From positions 1,645,619-1,709,618 of the forward strand of contig NZ_AP018689.1 in the NCBI RefSeq assembly GCF_002157735.2: 64,000 nt of DNA, read 5' to 3'. This DNA comes from Vibrio aphrogenes (GTDB lineage: Bacteria > Pseudomonadota > Gammaproteobacteria > Enterobacterales > Vibrionaceae). The notes below the pieces were generated by a model that was not told the origin of the DNA, made no database searches, and saw only the letters and a list, made by a program, of their open reading frames with translations. Below, piece by piece: positions 9,849-18,883 of this stretch (its first letter is position 1; each line of letters opens with the position of its first letter). The position numbers were made by a program, and so were the translations under genes.

Positions 9849-10345
9849 GAATTATTACCCTTTTTATCTTTTGAATCAGACTCGTCTAAAATATGCTTTA
9901 AACGCTGCTCTTGTTCTTCATCCCATTGGGCTGTCTCTTGAGTGGCTTGAATCGCCGCTTTGTTTCGACTCCTCAAAACAATAAAGCCAAAACCAAAGAC
10001 CACGATCACCAAAGGCGCTAACCATAAAATGGCGGTAGATGCTGTTACTGGTGGGTTATAAGTCACAAAGTTACCGTAACGGGCCACCATATAATCGACA
10101 ATCTCTTGTTTTGACTTACCTTCTTTCGTCATTTGATACACTTTCAGACGTAAGTCTTTCGCCAACTCGGCATTCGAATCTGAAATAGAGTTATTCTGAC
10201 ACTTAGGACAGCGTAAGGTATGACTCAACTCTTGAAACTGTGCTTCTTGCTGAGGGGTATCAAAATCAAATACTTCAATTGCCGACATGGCCGGAATTGC
10301 AAATAACAAACACAACAATATGAATAACGGTGATCTTTTCATCAT
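9845..10345 (-). CDS. ccmH: CcmH: thiol oxidoreductase subunit of the haem lyase
   Basis: CcmH keeps the apocytochrome CxxCH cysteines reduced for haem attachment. The 166-residue protein has a signal sequence (LFILLCLLFAIPAMS), the family active-site motif LRCPKCQNNSISDSN with the CxxC pair, and a C-terminal membrane anchor (ILWLAPLVIVVFGFGFIVL) followed by a charged tail. It overlaps both neighbours by 4 bases, showing translational coupling in the ccm operon. Confidence 0.93.
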   Translation of the reverse strand: MMKRSPLFILLCLLFAIPAMSAIEVFDFDTPQQEAQFQELSHTLRCPKCQNNSISDSNAELAKDLRLKVYQMTKEGKSKQEIVDYMVARYGNFVTYNPPVTASTAILWLAPLVIVVFGFGFIVLRSRNKAAIQATQETAQWDEEQEQRLKHILDESDSKDKKGNNS

Positions 10346-10926
10346 TTCAAACGCCCCATTGGAATTGGTTTCAGTTCCGTTTCTTGACCTGCCAATTGGT
10401 TATAAAGCGGCAATAAGGTTTCATTCCAATTTTCAACATTCACATCACCGACATGACGATATTGAATACGGCCATTGGCATCAATGAGAAAGGTTTCCGG
10501 TGCGCCATAAACGCCAAGGTCTAAACCAAACATACCGCTACCATCAAATAACACGACTTGATAAGGGTCACCAAGGTCACGTAACCATTTCTTCGCTTTT
10601 TCGCGGTCATCTTTATAGTTCAAACCAATGATATTGACGCCTTGTTGAGACAATTTATTTAAAAACTGATGTTCAGCGTAACAAGTTGGGCACCAGGTGG
10701 CCCACACATTCAACAATAAGGGCTTACCAGTAAATAAACTCTGATCGTAGGTTTTTTCTGATTGAAATAAATCTTCTAATTGGAAGTGCGGTACGGGTTT
10801 GCCCACCAATACGGATTCTAGTTTTGTTGGATCATCACCATCCGCATTGCGAGTTAATTGAGTCGCAAACACTATGACCAAAATGGCAAACAAAGCCAAA
10901 GGCGCAAATAAAATATTACGATTCAT
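10342..10926 (-). CDS. ccmG: CcmG/DsbE: periplasmic thiol:disulfide interchange protein
   Basis: A membrane-anchored thioredoxin-fold protein that reduces the cysteines of apocytochrome c or CcmH. The 194-residue sequence has an N-terminal anchor (FAPLALFAILVIVFATQL), the active site WATWCPTCYAEH, and the DsbE-specific GVYGAPETFLID cis-proline loop. It is 2 bases downstream of ccmF and overlaps ccmH by 4 bases. Confidence 0.93.
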   Translation of the reverse strand: MNRNILFAPLALFAILVIVFATQLTRNADGDDPTKLESVLVGKPVPHFQLEDLFQSEKTYDQSLFTGKPLLLNVWATWCPTCYAEHQFLNKLSQQGVNIIGLNYKDDREKAKKWLRDLGDPYQVVLFDGSGMFGLDLGVYGAPETFLIDANGRIQYRHVGDVNVENWNETLLPLYNQLAGQETELKPIPMGRLK

Positions 10927-10928
10927 GA

Positions 10929-12908
10929 TTACGCCTCCTGCTTCTCTGAACGAACGGTAGTTTTACCAACTTTCTTCCGAAAGCGATAACGTTTATCACT
11001 GATGGCCAAGATGCCACCAATGGACATTAAGATGCCACCAAACCAAATCCAACGAATAAATGGTTTGTAATAAATACGCACTGCCCAGGCATCGGTACCT
11101 TCTAAACGTTCTCCCATCGCTACGTAAAGATCACGAGTAAAGCCACGGTCAATCGCCGCTTCAGTCATCATCGAACGTGCGGTATGGTAATAACGTTTTT
11201 CCGCATGCAATTCATTCACAAATTGACCATCTTCACTGATGATGAAATCGGCAATAAAACCTTCATAGTTCGGGCCATCATGATCACGCAGCCCTGCAAA
11301 ATCAAATTGATAACCATGAATGGTAAACTTATCACCCGGAGCCAAACGAACATCACGCTCAATGCTGTAGTTTTGCACCATCGCAATACCAATAATGGTT
11401 ACCGCAAGGCCAACATGTCCAAGCATCATTGCCCAATGGCTACGTTGAAGTTTCGTTATGCCTTTAAAGAAGGTATGACGGTGAGTCGCGCGTTGGTGTA
11501 ATTCAAAGCCATGCATCGCAATGATCCAAATCGCTAAGAACCAACCTAATGTCGCCAATGGCATAAATTCTTTAGAAGATACGAAAGCAATTAATAAAGC
11601 TCCCAACAACGAAAGAATGAAAGACACCAACATTGGCTTTTTCACTTCAGCCAAATTATCGCGCTTCCAACGTACCAATGGACCAATCCCCAAAATTAAT
11701 GAGAACGGCACGATTAACCAAGTAAACAAAGTATTAAAGAAAGGCGCACCAATCGAGACTGAGCCTAATCCAACTTGTTTATGTATTAGCGGTAATAAAG
11801 TACCAATCAGCACAACCACTAAAGCGGCTACCAGTAAAATATTATTCGATAACAAGGCATTTTCACGTGAAATTAGTGAGTAGTTGCCTCGTACTCGCAC
11901 TGAAGCGCCTTTCAAAGCAAACAACAAGAGTGAACCACCAATTACGATCACCAAGAACGCTAAGATGAACATACCGCGCGCTGGATCAGAGGCAAATGAA
12001 TGCACGGACACTAAGATCCCAGAACGGACTAAGAAAGTACCCAACAAACTCAATGAGAAGGCACTAATGGCAAGTAACACCGTCCACGCTTTAAATGTGC
12101 CTCGTTTTTCTGTTACCGCTAATGAGTGCATCAAGGCCGTACCCGCTAACCAAGGCATGAAGGATGCGTTTTCAACCGGATCCCAGAACCACCAGCCGCC
12201 CCAGCCAAGTTCATAATAAGCCCACCATGAACCTAGAGCGATACCTGCGGTCAAGAATACCCAAGCAGCCGTCGTCCACGGACGAGACCAACGCGCCCAA
12301 GCAGTATCTAAACGCCCCGTCATAAGTGAGGCAATCGCAAACGAAAATGCTACAGAAAATCCAACATACCCCATGTACAACATAGGTGGATGCACAATCA
12401 AACCAGGGTCTTGTAATAATGGGTTTAAATCACGACCATCAATCGGGAAATACGGTAAGGTGCGAAGAAATGGGTTAGATGTCAAAATGATAAATAGCAA
12501 GAAGCCAACCGAAATCATCCCCATGACCGACAACACACGAGAAACCGACTCTTGAGGCATGCCACGGCTAAAGGTCGCGACAGCAATCGTCCAAATCGCC
12601 TGAATCAATACCCAAAGTAATAATGACCCTTCGTGTGCCCCCCACACCGCCGTTAAGCGATAATACCAAGGCAATTGACTATTGGAGTTACTAGCGACGT
12701 ATTGCAAAGTAAAATCGTTGCTATAAAAAGCCCACAGCAACGTCGCAAATGACACCGCCAGCATTAAAAACATACCCCAAGACATTGGTCTTGCCATGCC
12801 CATTAACGTCCGGTTATTCACGCTTGCGCCATACATAGGGATGACACTTAATAGTAGAGAAAACCCTAATGCGAGGATTAAGGCAAAATGTCCAAGTTCA
12901 GCAATCAT
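10929..12908 (-). CDS. ccmF: CcmF: haem lyase subunit
   Basis: CcmF is the large integral membrane component of the cytochrome c haem lyase; it receives haem from CcmE and ligates it to apocytochrome. The 659-residue protein contains many membrane segments and the tryptophan-rich WWD signature GWGGWWFWDPVENASFMPW at about residues 235-253. The family histidine contexts are also visible, for example DPGLIVHPPMLYMGYVG and SILVSVHSFASDP. It is followed 2 bases later by ccmG. Confidence 0.95.
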   Translation of the reverse strand: MIAELGHFALILALGFSLLLSVIPMYGASVNNRTLMGMARPMSWGMFLMLAVSFATLLWAFYSNDFTLQYVASNSNSQLPWYYRLTAVWGAHEGSLLLWVLIQAIWTIAVATFSRGMPQESVSRVLSVMGMISVGFLLFIILTSNPFLRTLPYFPIDGRDLNPLLQDPGLIVHPPMLYMGYVGFSVAFSFAIASLMTGRLDTAWARWSRPWTTAAWVFLTAGIALGSWWAYYELGWGGWWFWDPVENASFMPWLAGTALMHSLAVTEKRGTFKAWTVLLAISAFSLSLLGTFLVRSGILVSVHSFASDPARGMFILAFLVIVIGGSLLLFALKGASVRVRGNYSLISRENALLSNNILLVAALVVVLIGTLLPLIHKQVGLGSVSIGAPFFNTLFTWLIVPFSLILGIGPLVRWKRDNLAEVKKPMLVSFILSLLGALLIAFVSSKEFMPLATLGWFLAIWIIAMHGFELHQRATHRHTFFKGITKLQRSHWAMMLGHVGLAVTIIGIAMVQNYSIERDVRLAPGDKFTIHGYQFDFAGLRDHDGPNYEGFIADFIISEDGQFVNELHAEKRYYHTARSMMTEAAIDRGFTRDLYVAMGERLEGTDAWAVRIYYKPFIRWIWFGGILMSIGGILAISDKRYRFRKKVGKTTVRSEKQEA

Positions 12909-12913
12909 TGCAC

Positions 12914-13399
12914 TTATTCCTGCTCTTTAATGGTATGAGTTTCATAGTCATATTTGACCTTATGGCCTTTTTGCATCGCCTCTTCAATTTCTTGCGGCAT
13001 ATAATTTTCATCGTGTTTTGCTAACACTTCAAACGCATCAATGGTGGTTGCATCAACTAAGGTACCTTGCGCCACAATGCCTTGGCCTTCACGGAATAAG
13101 TCCGGCAAAATACCGTTATATTTTACCGTGACAGCTGGACCAATATCTTTTAAGTCGAAACTCACTTGCAAGGAATCAGAATCCCGTTTGACAGAGCCTT
13201 CCACGACCATTCCCCCAATACGCAAACGCTCACCAACATGAGGCTTGGTGCCATCCTCTTTACCATTTACGATTTCAGTTGGGGTATAAAATAAATTCAT
13301 ATTTTGATTCAGCGCGTACATGGTCAAACCAACCGTACCGGCCACGCCGATCAAAATGGCTAAAATAATTGCGAGTCTTTTTTTACGTCTAGGGGTCAT
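12914..13399 (-). CDS. ccmE: CcmE: haem chaperone
   Basis: CcmE covalently binds haem in the periplasm and delivers it to CcmF. The 161-residue protein has an N-terminal basic stretch and membrane anchor ([18 protein letters not shown]), the OB-fold core [12 protein letters not shown], and the haem-binding histidine in [11 protein letters not shown] with the nearby conserved tyrosine. Its start overlaps ccmD by 4 bases. Confidence 0.95.
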   Translation of the reverse strand: MTPRRKKRLAIILAILIGVAGTVGLTMYALNQNMNLFYTPTEIVNGKEDGTKPHVGERLRIGGMVVEGSVKRDSDSLQVSFDLKDIGPAVTVKYNGILPDLFREGQGIVAQGTLVDATTIDAFEVLAKHDENYMPQEIEEAMQKGHKVKYDYETHTIKEQE

Positions 13400-13602
13400 A
13401 GTGTGTTTTCCATATTTTTCGCCGCTTGACGACGCTCTTCACGGTCCATTTTTTGTTGGATTTCTTTCAATAATGCTTTGCTATCACTGACACTTTTCCA
13501 GTACACCACCGCCATACTCAAAAAAGTAATACCAAATGAAGACCAAACATACACGGCATAGCCGCCCATATTAAAAAAATCACTCAAGGAATCAAAATGC
13601 AT
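13396..13602 (-). CDS. ccmD: CcmD: small haem-exporter protein
   Basis: A 68-residue single-span membrane protein that helps release holo-CcmE from the CcmABC complex. It opens with [20 protein letters not shown], the conserved CcmD pattern, followed by a charged cytoplasmic tail. It overlaps both ccmC (1 base) and ccmE (4 bases). Confidence 0.93.
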   Translation of the reverse strand: MHFDSLSDFFNMGGYAVYVWSSFGITFLSMAVVYWKSVSDSKALLKEIQQKMDREERRQAAKNMENTL

Positions 13603-14372
13603 TATTTCACCTCACGCTGATGAGTCGCTGAAGCACGATGTTGCTTAACTAATTGCAAAACCCAAGGGCGATGACTTTCACGACGAAGGATCTCTGTGCG
13701 GAAACGAATCATAGTGACCGCGGCAAAGAAGAAGGCAAAGCCAAAAATATTACACAATAAAGGCCATAACATTTCTGGTGCAATCGAGGGCTTACCAATT
13801 TTCGTAATCGTTGCCCCTTGGTGCAGCGTATTCCACCACTCTACAGAGTAATGAATTATTGGAATATTGACGACTCCCACAATCGCGAGAATCCCGGCAG
13901 CTTTGGCCGCGGTTTTTTCATCATCAAAAGCATGATAAAGCGCTATCACACCTAGATATAAAAATAATAAAATCAGCTCAGAGGTTAAGCGAGCATCCCA
14001 AACCCACCAAGCGCCCCACATCGGTTTACCCCAAACTGCCCCAGTAATTAAGGCGATAAAAGTATAAACCGCGCCTATCGGAGCCATTGCAGCCGCCACC
14101 ATATTAGACAGCTTTAACTGCCACACTAAACCAATAAAAGCGGCAATCGCCATAGAGACATAAATCCCCATAGACCATATTGCAGCAGGAACATGAATAT
14201 AAATAATACGAAAGCTATCACCTTGTTGGTAATCGGCTGGAGCATAAGCCAAACCCCATACGGTGCCCACACTCAGTAAAGCAAATGCCAATACCGCAAA
14301 CCAAGGCAATAACGAACCGCATAGCTGATAGGTTTTCTCAGCTTTCGCGTATGGATGTAACCATTTCCACAT
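13602..14372 (-). CDS. ccmC: CcmC: haem delivery protein to CcmE
   Basis: CcmC binds haem at the periplasmic face and attaches it to CcmE with the CcmAB ATPase. The protein has six membrane segments and the WWD motif WGKPMWGAWWVWDARLTSE. I chose the ATG at 14372 (MWKWLHPYAK, 256 residues), which lines up with the usual MWK start of the family; a GTG at 14384 would add four residues. A gap of about 120 bases separates it from ccmB, the only sizeable spacer in the operon. Confidence 0.93.
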   Translation of the reverse strand: MWKWLHPYAKAEKTYQLCGSLLPWFAVLAFALLSVGTVWGLAYAPADYQQGDSFRIIYIHVPAAIWSMGIYVSMAIAAFIGLVWQLKLSNMVAAAMAPIGAVYTFIALITGAVWGKPMWGAWWVWDARLTSELILLFLYLGVIALYHAFDDEKTAAKAAGILAIVGVVNIPIIHYSVEWWNTLHQGATITKIGKPSIAPEMLWPLLCNIFGFAFFFAAVTMIRFRTEILRRESHRPWVLQLVKQHRASATHQREVK

Positions 14373-14493
14373 TGTGCTTCTCACTTTATGTTTAGAGCTT
14401 GACTGCCCTATTTATTATCTTTCTAGTTATTATCTTTATTATTGCTTCTCATAGCCGTTGCCAGCCAGGTAAACCTTGAAACTTGGATTACCA

Positions 14494-15162
14494 TCAATTC
14501 ACACTAATACGCAATGATGCACTAATAGCAAAAGGCGTAAAGGTAGCCGCTCCCATCAACATGGCGCCAAGAACGGCCAACTGTCCAGAATAAGCAAACC
14601 CACTGGTTGCGGCCTCAATAGCCGATGTCGCAAAAATGAGTACTGGAATATACAGTGGCAAAACCAATAAACTCAATAGCACACCACCTTTTTGTAAGCC
14701 AACGGTTAACCCCACGCCAATCGCCCCAATAAAGCTCAGTGTTGGGGTTCCTAATAACAAGGTGATCACGACCGCCAACCAAGTATTGAAATCAAGAGAC
14801 AGTAATACCGCCAACAAAGGGCTAATTAAAATGAGTGGCAACCCTGTTAGTAACCAATGGGCGAGCACTTTAGACATCACCACCAGTGGTAACGGAATGG
14901 GTAACAACATCAATTGCTCTAACGCCCCATCATGAAAATCATCACGAAATAAACGCTCTAACGATAGCAGAGCCGAAAGCAAAGCCGCCACCCAAATAAT
15001 GCCTGCAGCAATACGCGCTAACAAATTAGGCTCAGGACCAATACTTAATGGAAACAAAGTGATAACGATAATAAAAAACCACAGAGGGTTAAATACATCC
15101 GCTTGGCGACGATAGGCAATCAGAAGTTCTCGTCGGATAATCGACATCATATTGGTTATCAT
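14494..15162 (-). CDS. ccmB: CcmB: permease subunit of the CcmAB transporter
   Basis: The membrane partner of CcmA in the ATP-dependent step that releases holo-CcmE. The 222-residue protein has six hydrophobic segments and the highly conserved block NPLWFFIIVITLFPLSIGPE near its N-terminus, plus LERLFRDDFHDGALEQL. The start ATG at 15162 shares a base with the ccmA stop (TAATG); MMSII four residues later is an alternative start. Confidence 0.94.
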   Translation of the reverse strand: MITNMMSIIRRELLIAYRRQADVFNPLWFFIIVITLFPLSIGPEPNLLARIAAGIIWVAALLSALLSLERLFRDDFHDGALEQLMLLPIPLPLVVMSKVLAHWLLTGLPLILISPLLAVLLSLDFNTWLAVVITLLLGTPTLSFIGAIGVGLTVGLQKGGVLLSLLVLPLYIPVLIFATSAIEAATSGFAYSGQLAVLGAMLMGAATFTPFAISASLRISVN

Positions 15163-15782
15163 TATTCACCCAGCCGAATTGTTTTAAGCAGGTCGTTATC
15201 CGTAAACATATCTTGGTGAGTCGTAAATAGCACCATACCTCCGTTACTGGTGTGTTCCATGAATAAAGCTTCAATCACTTTAATACCTTGCTTATCAATG
15301 GCGGTTAAAGGTTCATCCAAAATCCACAACGGGTGTTGACTCAACCATAACCGAGCTAACGCCACGCGCCTTTGTTGCCCTGCCGACAATTTACCAGCGG
15401 GAATGTCTTCTTTACCCGCTAGACCCACTTTGGCTAATGCTAACCAAATATCATCTTGAGTAACGCCTGGTGAACCATTTAACTTTTGGTAAAAAGACAG
15501 GTTTTCGAAAGCAGTCAGCTCTTTCTTCACACCCGTTTGATGGCCAATAAATAATAAATCTTGATGAAAAGCGTCTCGATCTTTACGGGTTTCAACACCA
15601 TTCCAAAAGATCTGTCCAGAATCGCACTCCCCCAAACCTGTAATAATACGCAGCATGGTCGTTTTACCAGAACCGTTGCGCCCTTCAACCTGAACAAGGT
15701 CACCAGCACACACAGAAAACGTCACGGATTCAAATAATTCCCTGTCATCACGAATCGCGGTCAAGTCGCGTACTTCCAGCAT
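15162..15782 (-). CDS. ccmA: CcmA: ATP-binding subunit, cytochrome c biogenesis
   Basis: The first gene of the ccm operon. The 206-residue ABC ATPase has Walker [10 protein letters not shown] (about 35-43), signature [14 protein letters not shown], Walker B LWILDEP and the H-loop TTHQD. With CcmB it powers release of haem-loaded CcmE. The upstream 694-base gap (15783-16476) should hold the operon promoter, which I could not place with confidence. Confidence 0.94.
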   Translation of the reverse strand: MLEVRDLTAIRDDRELFESVTFSVCAGDLVQVEGRNGSGKTTMLRIITGLGECDSGQIFWNGVETRKDRDAFHQDLLFIGHQTGVKKELTAFENLSFYQKLNGSPGVTQDDIWLALAKVGLAGKEDIPAGKLSAGQQRRVALARLWLSQHPLWILDEPLTAIDKQGIKVIEALFMEHTSNGGMVLFTTHQDMFTDNDLLKTIRLGE

Positions 15783-16120
15783 AGGTATTCATCTATCGTT
15801 AAGGTTATTAAGCGCTTATGTTACCACAGGAAAACGCTCTCGAAAGCGTTAACATGTAAAGCGTTTAACGAATGTTCAGAGAATCACAAAAATGAGTAAA
15901 ATTCATCATCCAGCCCAATAAATTAGCAACAAAGACTTGACCAAAAAATCAACATTTTTCATTTTACATCTCCATTAATAATAACGACCTTGTTAATCAG
16001 ACCTATAATCCAAAAGAGGTATTACTCAGGTTAATGAAAGTTTTAATGATTTTAATCAATCCTGTACTCTCGCCTTTCGTTAGCGGCAACCATCGCCTAA
16101 TCCTAATCACAAAACAAATG

Positions 16121-16361
16121 TAAATAACCTCAGCTGCGGATAACTAGAAGTCACTCAATACAGCACTTTGGGCGTCTAACTTCGTTAAAATCAACGCAAT
16201 AGGCCAGCTATTGACTTATGATTTTGCCTTGTTAGCCATCCCAAATTGCAATATTGAGAGAAAGTAATCAACCCTATGTACCTGATAGATTTTTTATCTT
16301 TTATATATCATAAGGTTAGGCTTGTTATTGTGACACTCTTATCCGCAGTTGAGGTTAAATA
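16121..16361. mobile_element. MITE-like element with 19-bp inverted ends
   Basis: The ends at 16125-16143 (TAACCTCAGCTGCGGATAA) and 16339-16357 are inverted copies matching at 18 of 19 bases. Inside is a second imperfect inverted pair, TTTGGGCGTCTAAC (16167-16180) against GTTAGCCATCCCAAA (16231-16245). There is no open reading frame of note, so a non-autonomous element of about 240 bp fits. TAAAT is present at both edges (16121-16125, 16356-16360) and could be a target duplication, but it overlaps the inverted ends. The rest of the 15783-16476 gap shows nothing recognisable. No transposase is in the window. Confidence 0.55.
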
Positions 16362-16482
16362 AAAAGTAAAACGCTTTATACTACAAACGATTAAGCTTAT
16401 TAACCGCCTCAAATACTGACGGACATTCTCCCCTCTTTTAGAGCAATATGCTCAAGGAAAATAAGACCTCACAAGGATGATG

Positions 16483-17433
16483 ATGAAAAAGCCACAACAA
16501 CCACCAACAATAGGGATCAGCGCTTGCCTAACAGGGCAAGAGGTTCGTTTTGATAAAGGTCACAAGCGTTCTGATTTTTGTATGAGCCAACTGGCTAAAT
16601 TTGTGACTTATCAACCTTTTTGCCCAGAAGTTGCCATTGGCTTGCCAATCCCAAGAGCGACGATTAGGCAAGTACAATATCCCGATGGCATTCATGTTCA
16701 ACGTCCAGATGGCAGTGGCGACGTCACACAACCGCTACTCGACTACGGTCATCAAGTTGCTCAACAGCTCGAGACATTAAGTGGGTTTATTTTTTGCCAA
16801 AAAAGCCCAAGCTGTGGTATGGAAAGAGTCAAAGTCTATCAAGAAGATGGTAAAGGCAGTACCGCGACAGGGGTGGGTTTATTTGCTCAACAGATTATGG
16901 CACATCATCCCAATCTGCCTTGTGAGGAAAATGGTCGATTGATGGATCCCGCTTTACGGGAAAACTTTATTATTCGGGTTTTCACTTATCAACATTGGAA
17001 GGAATTACTCGCTTCTGGATTAACTAAACATAAGTTAATCACTTTTCATAGTGAGCGAAAATACCTACTCATGAGTCATCACCTTATCAGTTATAAAGAA
17101 GCTGGGCGTATACTGGCAAAAGCCGATCTGGAGCTTCATGAGATGGCGGAACAATACCTCGCTATTTTAATGTCGGGCCTCAAGCACGTTGCCACTCATC
17201 GCAGTCATACCAATACCTTACAGCACTTACAAGGTTACTTTAAAAAAGTCCTAACTAAACAACAAAAACAAGAACTCTCAACCCATATTGAAGATTTTCG
17301 CCGTGGATTAGTGCCTTTAGTAGTCCCACTAACCTTGATTAACCACTATTTAAAAGAGTTTCCCCAACAATATCTAGCAGCGCAAGTGTACTTATCTCCT
17401 TACCCACAAGAACTCAAACTGCGCTATATATAA
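16483..17433 (+). CDS. DUF523 / DUF1722 (YbgA-like) fusion protein
   Basis: The protein joins an N-terminal DUF523 domain (about 1-150; GISACLTGQEVRFDKGHKR, FCPEVAIGLPIPR, CQKSPSCGMERVK, with several conserved cysteines) to a C-terminal DUF1722 domain (about 190-310; HSERKYLLMSHH). E. coli YbgA holds only the second domain and also precedes phrB. Three in-frame ATGs occur at 16477, 16480 and 16483; the AAGGA site at 16473-16477 leaves proper spacing only for the third, so 16483 (316 residues) is chosen. It lies 24 bases before phrB and is probably co-transcribed. DNA-repair or light-response partnership is suggested by linkage only. Confidence 0.85.
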   Translation: MKKPQQPPTIGISACLTGQEVRFDKGHKRSDFCMSQLAKFVTYQPFCPEVAIGLPIPRATIRQVQYPDGIHVQRPDGSGDVTQPLLDYGHQVAQQLETLSGFIFCQKSPSCGMERVKVYQEDGKGSTATGVGLFAQQIMAHHPNLPCEENGRLMDPALRENFIIRVFTYQHWKELLASGLTKHKLITFHSERKYLLMSHHLISYKEAGRILAKADLELHEMAEQYLAILMSGLKHVATHRSHTNTLQHLQGYFKKVLTKQQKQELSTHIEDFRRGLVPLVVPLTLINHYLKEFPQQYLAAQVYLSPYPQELKLRYI

Positions 17434-17457
17434 ATTCACCTAAAGGATTGCCCCCTC

Positions 17458-18840
17458 ATGAATATTGTCTGGTTTCGTAACGATCTTCGCTTAGATGACA
17501 ACCCTGCTCTTCAGGCCGCCCTTAGTACTGGTCACCCCTTATGTGGACTCTTTATTTCCACGCCTAAGCAATGGCAACAACATGATCTTGCACCAATAAA
17601 AATTGATTTGATTGAACGTCATGTCAATTTACTAGCCCAGCAATTCTCGCGTATGGGGGTGCGTTTTATTCACCTCAAAGCCACAGACTTTCATGACCAA
17701 GCTCAACAGCTCCTCGATTATTGCCAGAGCGAGCAAATTGAAAACCTCTATGCCAATGAAGAAGTCGAGCTCAATGAGCGGCAACGAGATCAATGGTTAA
17801 TCAAACAAGGCCTTAAACTCCACCTTTTTGAAGCCGATGTGATAGTAGCAAAAGGAAAAATTCTCAATAAACAAGGAGAGATGTACAAAGTCTTTACGCC
17901 GTTTAAAAAAGCCTGGGCAAGCCATTTAATGCGTGAGCCCGCCAAACCACTTTTAGTCGAACTCAATAAAAATCAAGCGATAGAATGCCCCGTGATTGGC
18001 TTTGATACGAACACAAAAGACTCGAGTAAATGGCCACTGGCAGAAGTTATACTCAGACAAGTGCTACCTACTTTTTTTCATCACAAATATCACGATTATC
18101 ATCACGACCGAGATTACCCTGCCCTCAAAGGCACCTCTGGTCTATCTCCTTATCTAGCCATTGGCGCGATCAGTCCTCGTCGCGTTTTTGCTGAGTTATG
18201 CCACCATTTTCCACATGCATTGGAAAATATCTCCCAACCGCAAGGCAGTTGGCTAAATGAACTGGCATGGCGAGATTTTTATCGTCATTTATTGCATCAC
18301 TTTCCTAAACTCAATAAACACCAAAATTTCAATGATAAATACGATGCCTTAACTTGGCCTAATTCTGCTGAACTTTTTGAGGCTTGGAAAAATGCTAAAA
18401 CAGGTTATCCCATTGTTGATGCAGCAATGAGACAATTAATGCAAACCGGTTGGATGCATAATCGCTTACGTATGATCGTCGCCAGCTTTCTCACCAAACA
18501 CTGCCTAGTTGATTGGCGATTAGGTGAGCAATTTTTTATGCAACATTTAATTGATGGCGATCTGTGCGCAAATAACGGCGGTTGGCAATGGTCGGCAGGA
18601 ACAGGTTGCGACGCCCAACCTTACTTTCGAATTTTTAATCCCATTAGCCAAAGTGAAAAATACGATCCCGATGGCAGTTTTATTCGCAAGTATTTGCCAG
18701 AGCTGGAAGAGGTGCCATTAAAATACTTACATTTTCCCCATGAGTACTTAAAACACCATCAAATTGAAAGCTATTGGCCCGCCATTGTCGATCATGCCAC
18801 CGCAAGACAACAGGCATTAAGCTTTTATCAACAAGCCTAA
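17458..18840 (+). CDS. phrB: PhrB: deoxyribodipyrimidine photolyase
   Basis: A class I photolyase that uses blue light, FADH and an antenna chromophore to split cyclobutane pyrimidine dimers. The 460-residue protein starts with the antenna domain (IVWFRNDLRLDDNPAL) and has the FAD-binding domain motifs LNELAWRDFYRHLL, TGYPIVDAAMRQL, TGWMHNRLRMIVASFLTKH and GGWQWSAGTGCDAQPYFRIFNP. This last motif is typical of CPD photolyases rather than cryptochromes. It follows the DUF523/DUF1722 gene. Confidence 0.94.
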   Translation: MNIVWFRNDLRLDDNPALQAALSTGHPLCGLFISTPKQWQQHDLAPIKIDLIERHVNLLAQQFSRMGVRFIHLKATDFHDQAQQLLDYCQSEQIENLYANEEVELNERQRDQWLIKQGLKLHLFEADVIVAKGKILNKQGEMYKVFTPFKKAWASHLMREPAKPLLVELNKNQAIECPVIGFDTNTKDSSKWPLAEVILRQVLPTFFHHKYHDYHHDRDYPALKGTSGLSPYLAIGAISPRRVFAELCHHFPHALENISQPQGSWLNELAWRDFYRHLLHHFPKLNKHQNFNDKYDALTWPNSAELFEAWKNAKTGYPIVDAAMRQLMQTGWMHNRLRMIVASFLTKHCLVDWRLGEQFFMQHLIDGDLCANNGGWQWSAGTGCDAQPYFRIFNPISQSEKYDPDGSFIRKYLPELEEVPLKYLHFPHEYLKHHQIESYWPAIVDHATARQQALSFYQQA

Positions 18841-18883
18841 TTCAAATTGGCCAGAAGAATGGAGCCACAACAACAATGTTCAG

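Noticed and set aside
11184..12216. Several 100-120-codon ORFs antisense to ccmF
   Set aside because: They mirror the codon pattern of the transmembrane gene on the other strand; low-complexity, lysine/asparagine/threonine-rich shadow proteins without ribosome sites.
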